Below, piece after piece: positions 55,761 to 64,000 of a DNA stretch of 64,000 nucleotides (positions are counted from its first letter, which is position 1; every line of letters starts with the position of its first letter). The notes under the pieces are model-generated. The model searched no databases, was not told the DNA's origin, and worked only from the letters and a program-made list of their open reading frames with translations. Both the position numbers and the translations under genes were made by a program. Source of the DNA: CALXQW01 sp031553045 (GTDB lineage Bacteria; Verrucomicrobiota; Verrucomicrobiia; Opitutales; Intestinicryptomonadaceae); assembly GCA_031553045.1 (NCBI GenBank), contig JAVBLZ010000006.1, positions 620,001 through 684,000 of the forward strand, in the 5' to 3' direction.

Positions 55761-57809
55761 CTAAATATGTTTTTTTAAATACTTTTCAGCTTTTGCCAAA
55801 GCTGTAATCGGAAAATAATGCCTGTACCAGTGGTAATTCAGCATGAAGCCTCTTGCAAGCTCCTTACCCTGAGGCAAAGTTTTACCCGCACGCAAATCTA
55901 CCTTTGCCCCCAGACCGTAACCAGGGAAGCCAGTGCCCGTATAATAAGGCTCATCCCAAGTGCCGTCTTTATTTGTGGATACCAAAAAGCCAACCGCTTT
56001 TTTAATGCGCTCTGATATAGACCCATCTTCAAGACTAACTAAAGCCATCAATGCCCAAGCCGTCTGAGAAGCCGTAGAAGGTATGCCCGTGCCGGCAAAT
56101 TTTGGCTCCATATACGAAGCTATGCTTTCACCCCAACCGCCGTCCTGGTTTTGTTTTGAGATAAGCCAGTCCAAACCGTTTTTAACTGCGGTAGAATCTT
56201 TGGTGTCTCCAACCGCAATCAATGCGGGCAGCACAGCCGCCGTGCCATAGACGTAATTCACACCCCAGCGTCCAAACCAACTACCGTCATCTTCCTGCTC
56301 GGAATATATAAATTCCAAGGCTTTTGAAATTGCAGGGTGATTGCGTGAAAAACCGCACAAAGCCAAGGCCTCAACCACATGAGCCGTAACGTCAACACTG
56401 GGCGGGTCTAAAACTTCACCGAAATCGCAGAATGGAATTTTTGTTACAATGTCGCTGGTATTGTCTTTATCGAAAGCCGCCCATCCGCCGTTTTTAGACT
56501 GCATTGCCAGAACCCAATTAATTGTTCTGCGTATTGCGGCGTCCACACGCCTTGCCCTCTCGCTTTCTCTGGGGATGAGTTTTTGTATTTTTTTGAGGGA
56601 AATTATCGCAATGGCTGCGTCGTCAATATCGGGATAATAATTGTTTGCCCTTTGGAATGCCCAGCCTGAAGGCTCAACATGCTTGCCAACCTTTACCGCC
56701 CAATCGCCATGATAGCGATTCTCTTTAGACAAAACAAAATCCAAGGCTTTAATAAGCTCCGGAGAAGACCCCGGCGTTTCGCCAGCTTCCATCAGACCCG
56801 TCATGGTAAGGAATGTGTCCCAAACCGGACTTTCACTTGCCTGAAGCATAGTGCCCTCCCCACGTTGAACCTGCCAATGTAAATTAAATGCGTCTATTGC
56901 CCTAGACATATTTATTTGGTCTATGGCAAAGCCTTCAACGTGCATGACGATTATTGCATAAATCCAAGGAGGCTGAATACCGCCCCAAGCGCCGTCTTCG
57001 TCTTGATGCTCCAAAACCCATTGAAGTATAAGTTTGATTGCACTTTCACGCAGAGGTTTAAGTGGAACCCTGTTATAACCGTGTAAAACGTGGTCCAACT
57101 TCAAAAAGAAATTTTCCCAAGAAATTATTGAATTTGTTTTGCGGGGCAGACGATAGTCAACCTTGTCTCTGCCTTCGGGGAAAAGCTCATCAAGTTGTAG
57201 AAAATCAGGCAAAGTTTTGATTGGGCGACGTGCCGTCAAGATTGCAATGGGCATCATAGTTGCCCTTGCCCAAGCGGCAAAGTCATAGATATTAAACAAG
57301 CACCACTTTGGCAAAAATATAATTTCAGGAGGCAATACGGGCGTATGCGCCCAAGGCCATTGTCCAAAAAGCGCCAGCCAATATTTTGTAAAAACCCTAA
57401 TCCTGTCCGCCCATTTATTCCTGATAAGCCACGCCCTAGTCTTGAGCATAATTGCGTCATCAGGATCAAAACCCGACAAGCGCAAAGCAAAGTAACACTC
57501 TAAAGTTGTATTAATATCGCCTTGCTCAGAGCCGTGGTAAACATCCCAAGAGCCGTCTTCACGCTGTCTATCCAATATGTATTGGATAACCCTTTGTTTT
57601 TTGGGGTCTTCAAAGCCGATAAAGTGCATTGCCAAAATCCACTGCGCTTCCATGCAGCAGTTTGTCTCTAGCGGACCGCACCAAATGCCGTCTTTATCCT
57701 GCCTTACTTTAATCCAATCTATTGCGCCTTTAAGACAAGTACGCAAACCCTTCAAAAAACCGCCTATTTCTGCAGAAGTATCTGCAGATTTTTCAACAAA
57801 TTCATTCAT
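55761..57809 (-). CDS. shc: Squalene-hopene cyclase
   Basis: Cyclises squalene to hopene, the first committed step to hopanoids, on the inner membrane. The acid motif DIDD is at residues 394-397 and QW-type repeats are spread through the protein (QREDGSWDVY, QDEDGAWGG, QSKNGGWAAFDKDN, QEDDGSWFGRWG, QNQDGGWGE). The start at 57809 (MNEFVEKSAD; 682 residues) is chosen because the ATG at 57863 would lie upstream of the predicted promoter's start. Length and motif set are typical. The squalene-making genes are not in the window. The ROK kinase gene follows in the same operon. Confidence 0.95.
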   Translation of the reverse strand: MNEFVEKSADTSAEIGGFLKGLRTCLKGAIDWIKVRQDKDGIWCGPLETNCCMEAQWILAMHFIGFEDPKKQRVIQYILDRQREDGSWDVYHGSEQGDINTTLECYFALRLSGFDPDDAIMLKTRAWLIRNKWADRIRVFTKYWLALFGQWPWAHTPVLPPEIIFLPKWCLFNIYDFAAWARATMMPIAILTARRPIKTLPDFLQLDELFPEGRDKVDYRLPRKTNSIISWENFFLKLDHVLHGYNRVPLKPLRESAIKLILQWVLEHQDEDGAWGGIQPPWIYAIIVMHVEGFAIDQINMSRAIDAFNLHWQVQRGEGTMLQASESPVWDTFLTMTGLMEAGETPGSSPELIKALDFVLSKENRYHGDWAVKVGKHVEPSGWAFQRANNYYPDIDDAAIAIISLKKIQKLIPRESERARRVDAAIRRTINWVLAMQSKNGGWAAFDKDNTSDIVTKIPFCDFGEVLDPPSVDVTAHVVEALALCGFSRNHPAISKALEFIYSEQEDDGSWFGRWGVNYVYGTAAVLPALIAVGDTKDSTAVKNGLDWLISKQNQDGGWGESIASYMEPKFAGTGIPSTASQTAWALMALVSLEDGSISERIKKAVGFLVSTNKDGTWDEPYYTGTGFPGYGLGAKVDLRAGKTLPQGKELARGFMLNYHWYRHYFPITALAKAEKYLKKHI

Positions 57810-57835
57810 GTTTCTGATATTAAATTTAAACCAGA

Positions 57836-57863
57836 AATATAGACGAAAAAAAAGATATGTCAA
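57836..57863 (-). promoter_or_regulatory. Strong candidate sigma-70 promoter of the shc-ROK operon
   Basis: On the minus strand, TTGACA (57863-57858) and TATATT (57841-57836) are 16 bases apart. Transcription would begin about 20 bases before the cyclase ATG. The -35 box lies inside the terminator hairpin of the upstream gene. Confidence 0.7.
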
Positions 57864-57877
57864 GGTGGCATATCTTT
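57846..57877 (-). terminator. Terminator after the ACT gene
   Basis: Minus-strand 9-bp stem (57877-57869 with 57859-57851) followed by a T run of eight. It ends the iorA-iorB-paaK-ACT transcript and overlaps the promoter of the cyclase gene. Confidence 0.85.
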
Positions 57878-57908
57878 AAATTTTGAAGATTTTTTTGGAG
57901 GAAAAATT

Positions 57909-58307
57909 CTACGCTAAAATTTTGAGAGCCTTAGCGGCGTCTTCAAAACGCATTATCATTATTGGATTGCCGTTATTGCCCCTTGTGTGCGCATACATAT
58001 ATTCTATGTTTAATTCAGCAGCAGATGCCTTGTCTAATATGTTAAGCAAAGCCCCCGGAGTATCCAACACTTCAACTTCCAAAACATCAATTTCCTTGGC
58101 GAATATGTCAGACTTTTTAAGGCTTTCCATTGCCTTTGCCGTATCGTCAACTATCATGCGCAAGATGCCATACTCCTTAGACTCCGCCAAAGATATGGTT
58201 TGAATATTCACGCCGGCCTTGGATAATACTTCACAAGCCCTGCGCAGATGCCCCGGATTGTTTTCAAGAAATACAGATATTTGTTTGCAGATTTTTGCCA
58301 GTGCCAT
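57909..58307 (-). CDS. Tandem ACT-domain protein
   Basis: A 132-residue protein made of two ACT domains (about 4-70 and 74-132); ICKQISVFLENNPGHLRRACEVLSKAGVNIQTIS starts the first and VEVLDTPGALLNILDKASAAELNIEYMYA the second. ACT pairs bind amino acids and regulate enzymes. Its placement two bases behind paaK is the standard arrangement in indolepyruvate/phenylacetate-CoA clusters, where it may sense aromatic amino acids or aryl acids. The terminator/promoter overlap follows it. Confidence 0.88.
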   Translation of the reverse strand: MALAKICKQISVFLENNPGHLRRACEVLSKAGVNIQTISLAESKEYGILRMIVDDTAKAMESLKKSDIFAKEIDVLEVEVLDTPGALLNILDKASAAELNIEYMYAHTRGNNGNPIMIMRFEDAAKALKILA

Positions 58308-58309
58308 AA

Positions 58310-59641
58310 TTATATCTTTCTTTTGTCTATAACCCGCTTTGCCTTGCCCTCTGAACGCTCTATTTTACCGGGTTCTACGAGGCGCACCGCAACGCTTATA
58401 TTTATGATTCCCACTATGGAAGACTGAATCTTTTTGCGTATGGCGTCAAGATTTCCGAGCCTGTCGCTAAAGAATTTTTCATTGACTTCAACCTCCACGG
58501 TAACGGTATCCAAATCTTTATCCCGCTCTAAAATTATGCGGTAATGGGGTGAAGATTCTTCAACCTTCATTAAAGCGGCTTCAATTTGAGATGGGAATAC
58601 ATTTACACCCCTGATGATAAACATATCATCGCTCCTCCTGCCTATGCGGCGGATTCTGCGTATGGTTCTTCCGCAAGGGCATTTTTCAGTAATGATGCTT
58701 GTTATGTCATGCGTGCGATAGCGCAAAATTGGCATAGCCTTCTTGCTGAGAGTTGTGAGCACAAGCTCACCTTCAGTGCCGTCGGGCAAAGCTTCACCCG
58801 TTTTAGGGTCAACAATTTCAGGGTAAAAATTGTCTTCAAAAATATGCAAGCCGTCATGCTCAGAACATTCCGCCCCAACGCCGGGACCCGCAATTTCAGA
58901 CAATCCATAAATATCAAAAGCTTTGATTGAAGAATTATCTTCAATGTATTTACGCATCTGATCACTCCAAGGTTCTGCGCCGAATATTCCCACGCGCAGT
59001 TCCAAAGATTTCATGTCTATACCCAATTTTTTGGACGTATCTATGAGATGTATAAAATAGCTCGGCGTACAGCTAATTGCGGTTGCGCCAAAATCTTTAA
59101 TCATCATAAGCTGACGCTCACTGTTTCCGCCGGAAGCGGGTATTACCGTGCAACCCAAAGCCTGTGCGCCGCCGTGCAAACCCAATCCGCCAGTGAATAA
59201 ACCGTACCCATAAGAGTTTTGCAAAATATCTTTAGCCGTGAGCCCGTACATCAAAAGACATCTTTTTACCGAGCTTTCCCAGACGTGCATATCTTCAAGA
59301 GTGTAACCGACAACTATGGGTTTGCCCGTAGTGCCACTACTTGCGTGCAAACGCACAATGTCATGCATATCTACGGCAAAAAGACCGTATGGATAAGTGT
59401 CGCGAAGGTCGGTTTTTTCTGTGAAAGGCAGCTTAACTATGTCTTCAATAGAATTTATATCTTGAGGTCTTACGCCCATTGCATCCATGCGATTGCGGTG
59501 CAAAGACACCTTTTCATAAGCGAGCTTTACCAATGCCTTTAACCTTTGAGACTGAACTTTTTTCAGTTGGTCTGCAGGCAAAAAATCCATCGCCCCGTCT
59601 GTGTCGAAAAACCCGTCAACGTCGTTCCAATTACGTGCCAT
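58310..59641 (-). CDS. paaK: Phenylacetate-CoA ligase
   Basis: AMP-forming ligase of about 443 residues that activates phenylacetate or related arylacetates. The AMP motif ASSGTTGKPIVVGYT, YGLSEIAGPGVGAEC and the C-terminal hinge IRGVNVFPSQIEAALM are the family markers. It is coupled to iorA-iorB, whose products oxidise arylpyruvates to arylacetyl-CoA. Running in reverse, the ligase would release arylacetate and ATP, a known fermentation route in archaea. That direction is inference here. Confidence 0.92.
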   Translation of the reverse strand: MARNWNDVDGFFDTDGAMDFLPADQLKKVQSQRLKALVKLAYEKVSLHRNRMDAMGVRPQDINSIEDIVKLPFTEKTDLRDTYPYGLFAVDMHDIVRLHASSGTTGKPIVVGYTLEDMHVWESSVKRCLLMYGLTAKDILQNSYGYGLFTGGLGLHGGAQALGCTVIPASGGNSERQLMMIKDFGATAISCTPSYFIHLIDTSKKLGIDMKSLELRVGIFGAEPWSDQMRKYIEDNSSIKAFDIYGLSEIAGPGVGAECSEHDGLHIFEDNFYPEIVDPKTGEALPDGTEGELVLTTLSKKAMPILRYRTHDITSIITEKCPCGRTIRRIRRIGRRSDDMFIIRGVNVFPSQIEAALMKVEESSPHYRIILERDKDLDTVTVEVEVNEKFFSDRLGNLDAIRKKIQSSIVGIINISVAVRLVEPGKIERSEGKAKRVIDKRKI

Positions 59642-59647
59642 AAAAAT

Positions 59648-60121
59648 TTACTTTCCGTCTCTTCCCAATTTGAAAGCTTCCAGATTTGCAGCATGCAATT
59701 TTTCAGGAAAAGAACGCTTGATAATGTCTATCCATTTGTCCTCGGCAATTTCCAAATGCTTACTGAGAGCGCCAAGCAAAGCTATATTCATAGATTTTGC
59801 ACTTTGAAGCTTAGATTCATCTATATCTGCGGCGGAAATCAAAATACCATTCGGCGCAAGGTTTTCTTTGTGAATATCAGACCACTCAGGCGCCATAGAA
59901 ACCAAAATGTCTATTTTTTTATCAGGAATCATGGGGCTGATGACCTTCTTGCCGAAGCGCAAGTCGCTGGAGATTGAACCGCCACGCTGGCTCATCCCGT
60001 GCACTTCCGCCTTTTTAACGTCATAACCAACTTCAAAAAGCAATTCGCCCAATATCAATGTTGCACGCAAAACGCCCATGCCGCCAAGACCCGCAACCCT
60101 TATGTTTGTTACCTTTTCCAT
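59648..60121 (-). CDS. iorB: Indolepyruvate oxidoreductase subunit beta
   Basis: A 157-residue gamma-domain subunit of the 2-oxoacid:ferredoxin oxidoreductase family. NIRVAGLGGMGVLRATLILGELLFEVGYDVKKAEVHGMSQRGGS is the family signature; the GGMGV loop and the MSQRGG motif contact CoA and the substrate. It starts one base after the iorA stop. It is somewhat shorter than many IorB proteins (about 190 residues), lacking a C-terminal extension. It forms a dimeric enzyme with IorA. Confidence 0.92.
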   Translation of the reverse strand: MEKVTNIRVAGLGGMGVLRATLILGELLFEVGYDVKKAEVHGMSQRGGSISSDLRFGKKVISPMIPDKKIDILVSMAPEWSDIHKENLAPNGILISAADIDESKLQSAKSMNIALLGALSKHLEIAEDKWIDIIKRSFPEKLHAANLEAFKLGRDGK

Positions 60122-60122
60122 A

Positions 60123-61718
60123 TTAGCTCTTATTTTTAATTTTGATATTTTTTGCCATAGAAAGCAGGCAAGGCTGCTTTAAAACAATCAGCGTAATTTT
60201 ATCTTCCGCCAATTTTTCTTTAAGGTAATTTGCAAAATCAGCCTGCTGACGAACAGGGTTAAACACCGCCACATTATCGACACCCATCGCCTTTGCCACT
60301 TCTTCTATCGAAACTATCTTGGATGCCGCCCCGTTCAATCTGCGCCCAGTGCCGGGGTGATCTTGCTGACCGGTCATAGCAGTTGTGGAGTTGTCAACCA
60401 CAATCACAACATGCCCTGTTGCGGGCGGGTTGTAAACTGCCTCAAGCAGACCTGTCAAACCGCTATGCATAAAAGTACTGTCGCCAATTACGCTGACAAC
60501 CTTTCTTGCCTTTTCTTCGGGCAAAACGTTGCGCATGCCAACGCCCACACCTATGCTTGAACCCATGCAAATTGTAGTATCCATAGCCCTCAAAGGCGCA
60601 ATGGCGGCGAGCGTGTAGCAACCTATGTCGCCGGCTACGATACATTCCAAATCTAAAAGCGGCTTAAAACTGAAAAGATGCGGGCAACCTTTGCAAAGCT
60701 CAGGCGCTTTTGCCTTTTGAGGAGCAGGGTCTGCAGACATATCTTTATTAATCTGCGCTTTTGCCTTATCTACGCTAAACTCTCCAAAACGCCATTTTTC
60801 TTCACGCAAATCAATATTTGCGCCGGCGGCGCGCAGATGCAAATTGAGATACGGATCACCCTCCTCAATGGTTATGCAACGTTTGTATTTTTTTGTAAAT
60901 TCAACAACCTTAGCCAATGGCAGAGGATTTGTTATAGACAATTTGAAATGCCCAGCTTCAGGCGCAGCCTCAAAAGCGTGTTGGAAAGCTATTCCGCAAG
61001 ATATTATACCAAGCTCATTGTTAGCGCCTTCCAGAATTTTATTTGGAGAATCTTCACCTGCTGAATATTGCGCAATCTCTGCAAGCTTCGCCCTAAGGCG
61101 CTTATGGGCAGCCCTTGCATGCCCAGGAACCATAACCCTCAAAGATGCGTCTTTGGTGTATGCGCCGGCAGGTTTTGGGTCGCAAACATCGTCATACTCA
61201 ACTATCGTATTGCTGTGAGCGACTCTCGTTGTGGTTCTTACTATGAAAGGCAAACTCCATTTTCTGGAAAGCTTGAAGGCTAAGCGCACAAAGTCATAAG
61301 CCTCTTGAGAATCTGAAGGCTCTAAAACGGGCAGACCGCCGGCATACGCCAAAGAACGGGTGTCTTGCTCATTCTGGCTGGACGCCATGCCAGGGTCATC
61401 GGCGACTATTGCAACAAGTGCGCCCTCTGTACCACTATAAGAGGCCGTAAAAAATAAGTCTTGAGCAACGTTAAAACCAACGTGCTTCATAGTTAAAAGA
61501 GCGTTCCCCGAGGCAAACGCCGCCCCCAAAGCAACTTCTGCGGCGACCTTTTCATTGGGCGCCCATTGCGCCTCTGTGCCTATTTCCGTTAGATTTTCCA
61601 ATATTTCCGTAGATGGTGTGCCAGGATAACCTACACCCAAAGAACAGCCGGAATGCAACGCCGCCAAAGCTATTGCTTCATTCCCACTCAACAGTTTTCG
61701 TATCTTATTTTTAGACAT
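60123..61718 (-). CDS. iorA: Indolepyruvate oxidoreductase subunit alpha, without C-terminal ferredoxin domain
   Basis: A 531-residue thiamine diphosphate enzyme subunit that decarboxylates aryl pyruvates. I chose the start at 61718 (MSKNKIRKLLSGNEAI); the frame opens upstream at 61859 without a plausible N-terminus. The catalytic half has LCKGCPHLFSF, VAGDIGCYTL, GDSTFMHSGLTGLLEAV and DNSTTAMTGQQDHPGTG. Known IorA proteins end with a two-cluster [4Fe-4S] ferredoxin domain after a VLRQPC-like strand. Here the protein stops 15 residues after LKQPC, and iorB starts immediately. There is no frameshift remnant in the one-base gap. It heads the iorA-iorB-paaK-ACT operon. Confidence 0.9.
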   Translation of the reverse strand: MSKNKIRKLLSGNEAIALAALHSGCSLGVGYPGTPSTEILENLTEIGTEAQWAPNEKVAAEVALGAAFASGNALLTMKHVGFNVAQDLFFTASYSGTEGALVAIVADDPGMASSQNEQDTRSLAYAGGLPVLEPSDSQEAYDFVRLAFKLSRKWSLPFIVRTTTRVAHSNTIVEYDDVCDPKPAGAYTKDASLRVMVPGHARAAHKRLRAKLAEIAQYSAGEDSPNKILEGANNELGIISCGIAFQHAFEAAPEAGHFKLSITNPLPLAKVVEFTKKYKRCITIEEGDPYLNLHLRAAGANIDLREEKWRFGEFSVDKAKAQINKDMSADPAPQKAKAPELCKGCPHLFSFKPLLDLECIVAGDIGCYTLAAIAPLRAMDTTICMGSSIGVGVGMRNVLPEEKARKVVSVIGDSTFMHSGLTGLLEAVYNPPATGHVVIVVDNSTTAMTGQQDHPGTGRRLNGAASKIVSIEEVAKAMGVDNVAVFNPVRQQADFANYLKEKLAEDKITLIVLKQPCLLSMAKNIKIKNKS

Positions 61719-61861
61719 GAGGCAAAGAGAAACAAAAATAGTTCTTTTGGGCAATATTTTTCTGCATTGCGCAATAGAATTTAGTTTTGTCAGCCATGAA
61801 GTTTTGAATTGAAAAAAGTTAAGAAAAAACACAGCATCAGACCAACATCTATATAACACCT

Positions 61862-62485
61862 ATGCAAGATTCAGAAAACACAACAAGTTCAACGTCGAAC
61901 TATTCATTCATACAAATTTCTCTCGTTGTCATTGCTTTGGCTTTGGGCGGGGCTTCGTTATTTTTGGCGATAAATTCCGCAAAGAAAGCGGCATCAGTGC
62001 AGGAAGAACTCACTGAAAAAATTGACAGGTTTGCCTCGGCATCGTTGGAAGTCAAAAAACTCAGCGACAGGGTTGACTCTTTGGCATTGCAGCTTGACAC
62101 AATCAAATCTGGCAACAACACAAAGATGGATAAATTTATGCGTGAGGTTGAATCTGCTATAAGTAAAATCGTATCTGGAATAAAAACAAATGCAGAAGCC
62201 ATAGAGGCAAATAAAAAAGCCATTGAAGAACTTGCAAAAAGACAGGTTGCGGTAGCACCCGCACCAAAGCCTGAAGCCGCACAACCCGCAACATCTGAAA
62301 CACCCGCCACAACGCCTCAAGAGCAAGGCGCAGAGGGTGAAACTGTACACGTTGTAAAGGCAGGAGACAGCTTTTCTAAAATTGCCGCACAATATAAAAT
62401 AAGCGTAGAGCGTATTCAGCAGGCAAATCCTGGCGTTGAATCCAATAGGCTTCAGATAGGTCAAAAACTCAAGATTGTAAAATAG
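61862..62485 (+). CDS. Membrane-anchored LysM-domain protein
   Basis: A 207-residue protein with a short N-terminal tail, one membrane helix (about 19-38: ISLVVIALALGGASLFLAI), a coiled-coil stalk (about 42-120), an Ala/Pro-rich linker and a C-terminal LysM domain (about 160-207: VHVVKAGDSFSKIAAQYKISVERIQQANPGVESNRLQIGQKLKIV). LysM binds peptidoglycan, so the protein probably tethers the inner membrane to the wall. It opens a plus-strand run with the NUDIX gene three bases on. Confidence 0.9.
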   Translation: MQDSENTTSSTSNYSFIQISLVVIALALGGASLFLAINSAKKAASVQEELTEKIDRFASASLEVKKLSDRVDSLALQLDTIKSGNNTKMDKFMREVESAISKIVSGIKTNAEAIEANKKAIEELAKRQVAVAPAPKPEAAQPATSETPATTPQEQGAEGETVHVVKAGDSFSKIAAQYKISVERIQQANPGVESNRLQIGQKLKIVK

Positions 62486-62488
62486 TCT

Positions 62489-63040
62489 GTGGCAAACCAT
62501 AAGCCAAAAATCTGGAAGTGCCTACGAGAAAAACTTCTCGTTGACTGCCGTATTTTCAAAATTTTTTCCAGAGAGTTTGCGCATCCAGATTCTCGCAAAG
62601 GCACATTCTATACGATTAAAGCGCCGGACTGGGTGCAGATAATCCCCCTTACTCCTGAAAAAAAAGTTTTGATGGTAAATCAGTTCAGATTTGGCACGCA
62701 GAAATTTTCATGGGAATTTCCAGGCGGCGTCATAGACGGCACTGAATCTGCGCTTAGCGCCGCCAAAAGAGAGCTTCTTGAAGAAACAGGCTACAAGCCA
62801 AAACGTGTAATAAAACTTTCAAGTTTGGCGCCAAACCCCGCAATTATGAGCAACGCTTCCCACATATATCTTGCGCTAGACTGCCTGAAAGTTTCGGACA
62901 CAAATTTTGACGCCAATGAAGAAATAGAAGTAAAGCTCTTTGAAGTTGAAGCTCTGCATAAAATGGTCTTGCAAGGCAAAATCAACCACGCAATAGCAAT
63001 AGACGCCCTTTACTTTTTAACACAATATTTATGCCGCTAA
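62489..63040 (+). CDS. NUDIX hydrolase, ADP-ribose pyrophosphatase-like
   Basis: A 183-residue hydrolase with GTG start at 62489, four bases after the LysM stop. The NUDIX box GVIDGTESALSAAKRELLEETG is complete. The preceding FSWEFPGG and the following PNPAIMSNASHIYLA resemble ADP-ribose/NUDT5-type enzymes. The substrate may be ADP-ribose or an ADP-sugar. Its end overlaps the DUF721 gene by ten bases. Confidence 0.87.
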   Translation: MANHKPKIWKCLREKLLVDCRIFKIFSREFAHPDSRKGTFYTIKAPDWVQIIPLTPEKKVLMVNQFRFGTQKFSWEFPGGVIDGTESALSAAKRELLEETGYKPKRVIKLSSLAPNPAIMSNASHIYLALDCLKVSDTNFDANEEIEVKLFEVEALHKMVLQGKINHAIAIDALYFLTQYLCR

Positions 63041-63402
63041 GTGAAGATACAGACGGCACTCTTTCCGCCTTTCGCAATCTTCCATATTTGCAAAGGAAGA
63101 TAAAAATAAGGCAGACCAAAGGCGTACCGATGAAAGTTGGCTTGATAGGTAAATTTGCGCTCAAAGAACTTCATCTTGATATAGACGGTCCAAGAGATGT
63201 CCTGCATACAAATTGGGTAAATATTGTTCCGCATGCGTACGTCCAAAAATCTACGCCAACAACTATAATTGCGGGTGTCTTGACAATAAGGGCGGAAAAC
63301 TCTGTAGTAAAGCAGCAGTTGCTTTTTGAAAAACAAGGCATATTGCAAAAGATACGCTCTTACCCCGCTTGCTCTGAAATCACAAAGATAAGAATTATAT
63401 GA
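63031..63402 (+). CDS. DUF721/DciA-like protein
   Basis: A 123-residue basic protein. The C-terminal half (about 55-123: HTNWVNIVPHAYVQKSTPTTIIAGVLTIRAENSVVKQQLLF) is the DUF721 fold, related to the DciA helicase loader. DciA proteins bring the replicative helicase to the origin in bacteria lacking DnaC or DnaI. It overlaps the NUDIX stop by 10 bases and the nitrilase start by 4. The role in helicase loading is inferred from the family. Confidence 0.78.
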   Translation: MPLSEDTDGTLSAFRNLPYLQRKIKIRQTKGVPMKVGLIGKFALKELHLDIDGPRDVLHTNWVNIVPHAYVQKSTPTTIIAGVLTIRAENSVVKQQLLFEKQGILQKIRSYPACSEITKIRII

Positions 63403-64000
63403 AAATTGCCGTAGCACAGATGCAAGTTACCACTTCCGATTTTTTGGGAAACCTCAAAAAGGCGGAAGAATTTGCAAAAAGAGCCTCGCTAGGCGGCGCA
63501 CAAATAGTCGTCTTTCCAGAGATGTTTCTTTGCGGATTCAATTATAGGAGCAATTCAAACTTCATAAAAAAACCCGCATTTGATATTGCAGAAGAACTCA
63601 AAAAAATTTCTCAAAAAAACAATATTTCCATATGCGGTACTGTGCCGTTTTCAGACAATATTGAAACTACGCCTCCCTACAACAGGATGCTTTTTATAGA
63701 TAAAGAAAATGTTGTAACTTATGACAAAGTGCACTTATTTTCTTTGTTTAATGAAAATAGACACATCTCCAAAGGCTCATCAATAGCGGTGTTTGAGGCA
63801 TTCGGTTACAAAATTGGCTTTGCAATTTGTTATGATTTGCGCTTTCCGGAACTTTTCAGAAAGCTTGCGGAAAAAGGCGCTGAACTTATCATAATTTCTT
63901 CCGCATGGCCTAAAGATAGGAAAGAACATTTTGAGATACTGTCTTGTGCAAGGGCAATAGAAAACCAGTGTTACATAGCCCTTGCAAACCAGTTTGGCAA
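63399..64000 (+). CDS. Carbon-nitrogen hydrolase (nitrilase family), 3' end cut by window
   Basis: The first 200 residues of a nitrilase-superfamily amidase. The ATG overlaps the DUF721 stop (ATGA) and the frame runs open to the window edge. The catalytic triad is visible: Glu41 in VFPEMFL, Lys110 in TYDKVHLF and Cys144 in FAICYDLRFPELFRK. The CYDLRFPEL block is characteristic of the omega-amidase/YafV branch that hydrolyses 2-oxo acid amides or deaminated glutathione. The C-terminus lies outside the window. Confidence 0.92.
   Translation, partial: MKIAVAQMQVTTSDFLGNLKKAEEFAKRASLGGAQIVVFPEMFLCGFNYRSNSNFIKKPAFDIAEELKKISQKNNISICGTVPFSDNIETTPPYNRMLFIDKENVVTYDKVHLFSLFNENRHISKGSSIAVFEAFGYKIGFAICYDLRFPELFRKLAEKGAELIIISSAWPKDRKEHFEILSCARAIENQCYIALANQFG

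Noticed and set aside
1..64000. CRISPR array, phage or transposase genes
   Set aside because: No array of direct repeats with spacers, no integrase, transposase or phage structural gene was found among the frames.

Overview
The window is AT-rich bacterial chromosome with tightly packed genes on both strands. It carries a mix of housekeeping and envelope genes and no phage, transposase or CRISPR locus. It suggests a low-GC member of the Verrucomicrobiota, probably Opitutae-like. The evidence is a Minf_1886-type protein, a giant PEP-CTERM surface protein, a DUF1549/DUF1501 pair with WD40 and PPC proteins, a squalene-hopene cyclase, an indolepyruvate oxidoreductase/phenylacetate-CoA ligase cluster and Tat-exported sugar enzymes. 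This placement is inferred from gene content; no rRNA is present.

Layout, 1-24 kb: yidC (5' end cut by the window), a YebC-family regulator, leuC, two tandem secreted paralogues of unknown function, a CsoR-type repressor with a P1B metal ATPase behind a near-perfect operator palindrome, a NimA-like flavoprotein, a large secreted protein of unknown specificity, a TorF-type porin, a PEP-CTERM protein, a Minf_1886-sufC-sufB-sufD operon and carB.

24-43 kb: a four-gene operon encoding exported DUF1549/DUF1553, DUF1501, WD40 and PPC-domain proteins; mgtE-nadD-rsfS; a GH16 enzyme with an inserted discoidin-like domain; a very long Sel1/TPR protein; tRNA-Gly(CCC); a secreted helical protein; and an exported TIM-barrel isomerase with a Gfo/Idh/MocA oxidoreductase.

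43-64 kb: tig-clpP-clpX; a lipoprotein overlapping an OGG1-type glycosylase gene; an exported MsrB-MsrA fusion; an enoyl reductase-like MDR protein; a second GH16 paralogue; an M3 oligopeptidase; a run on the minus strand of iorA-iorB-paaK-ACT, squalene-hopene cyclase-ROK kinase and folC; and a plus-strand run of LysM protein, NUDIX hydrolase, DUF721 protein and nitrilase (3' end cut).

Themes: envelope and secretion (YidC, porin, PEP-CTERM, hopanoid cyclase, LysM), polysaccharide and sugar handling (two GH16, large secreted protein, exported Gfo/Idh and isomerase, ROK kinase), anaerobic aromatic 2-oxoacid oxidation (Ior/PaaK), metal homeostasis, and protein and oxidative repair (Clp, Msr, OGG1, Suf). 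The points most worth a second look are the Minf_1886 gene welded to the suf operon, the exported DUF1549/DUF1501/WD40/PPC operon, IorA without its ferredoxin domain, the nested GH16 architecture, the unknown RIGES paralogue pair, and several terminator/promoter overlaps.
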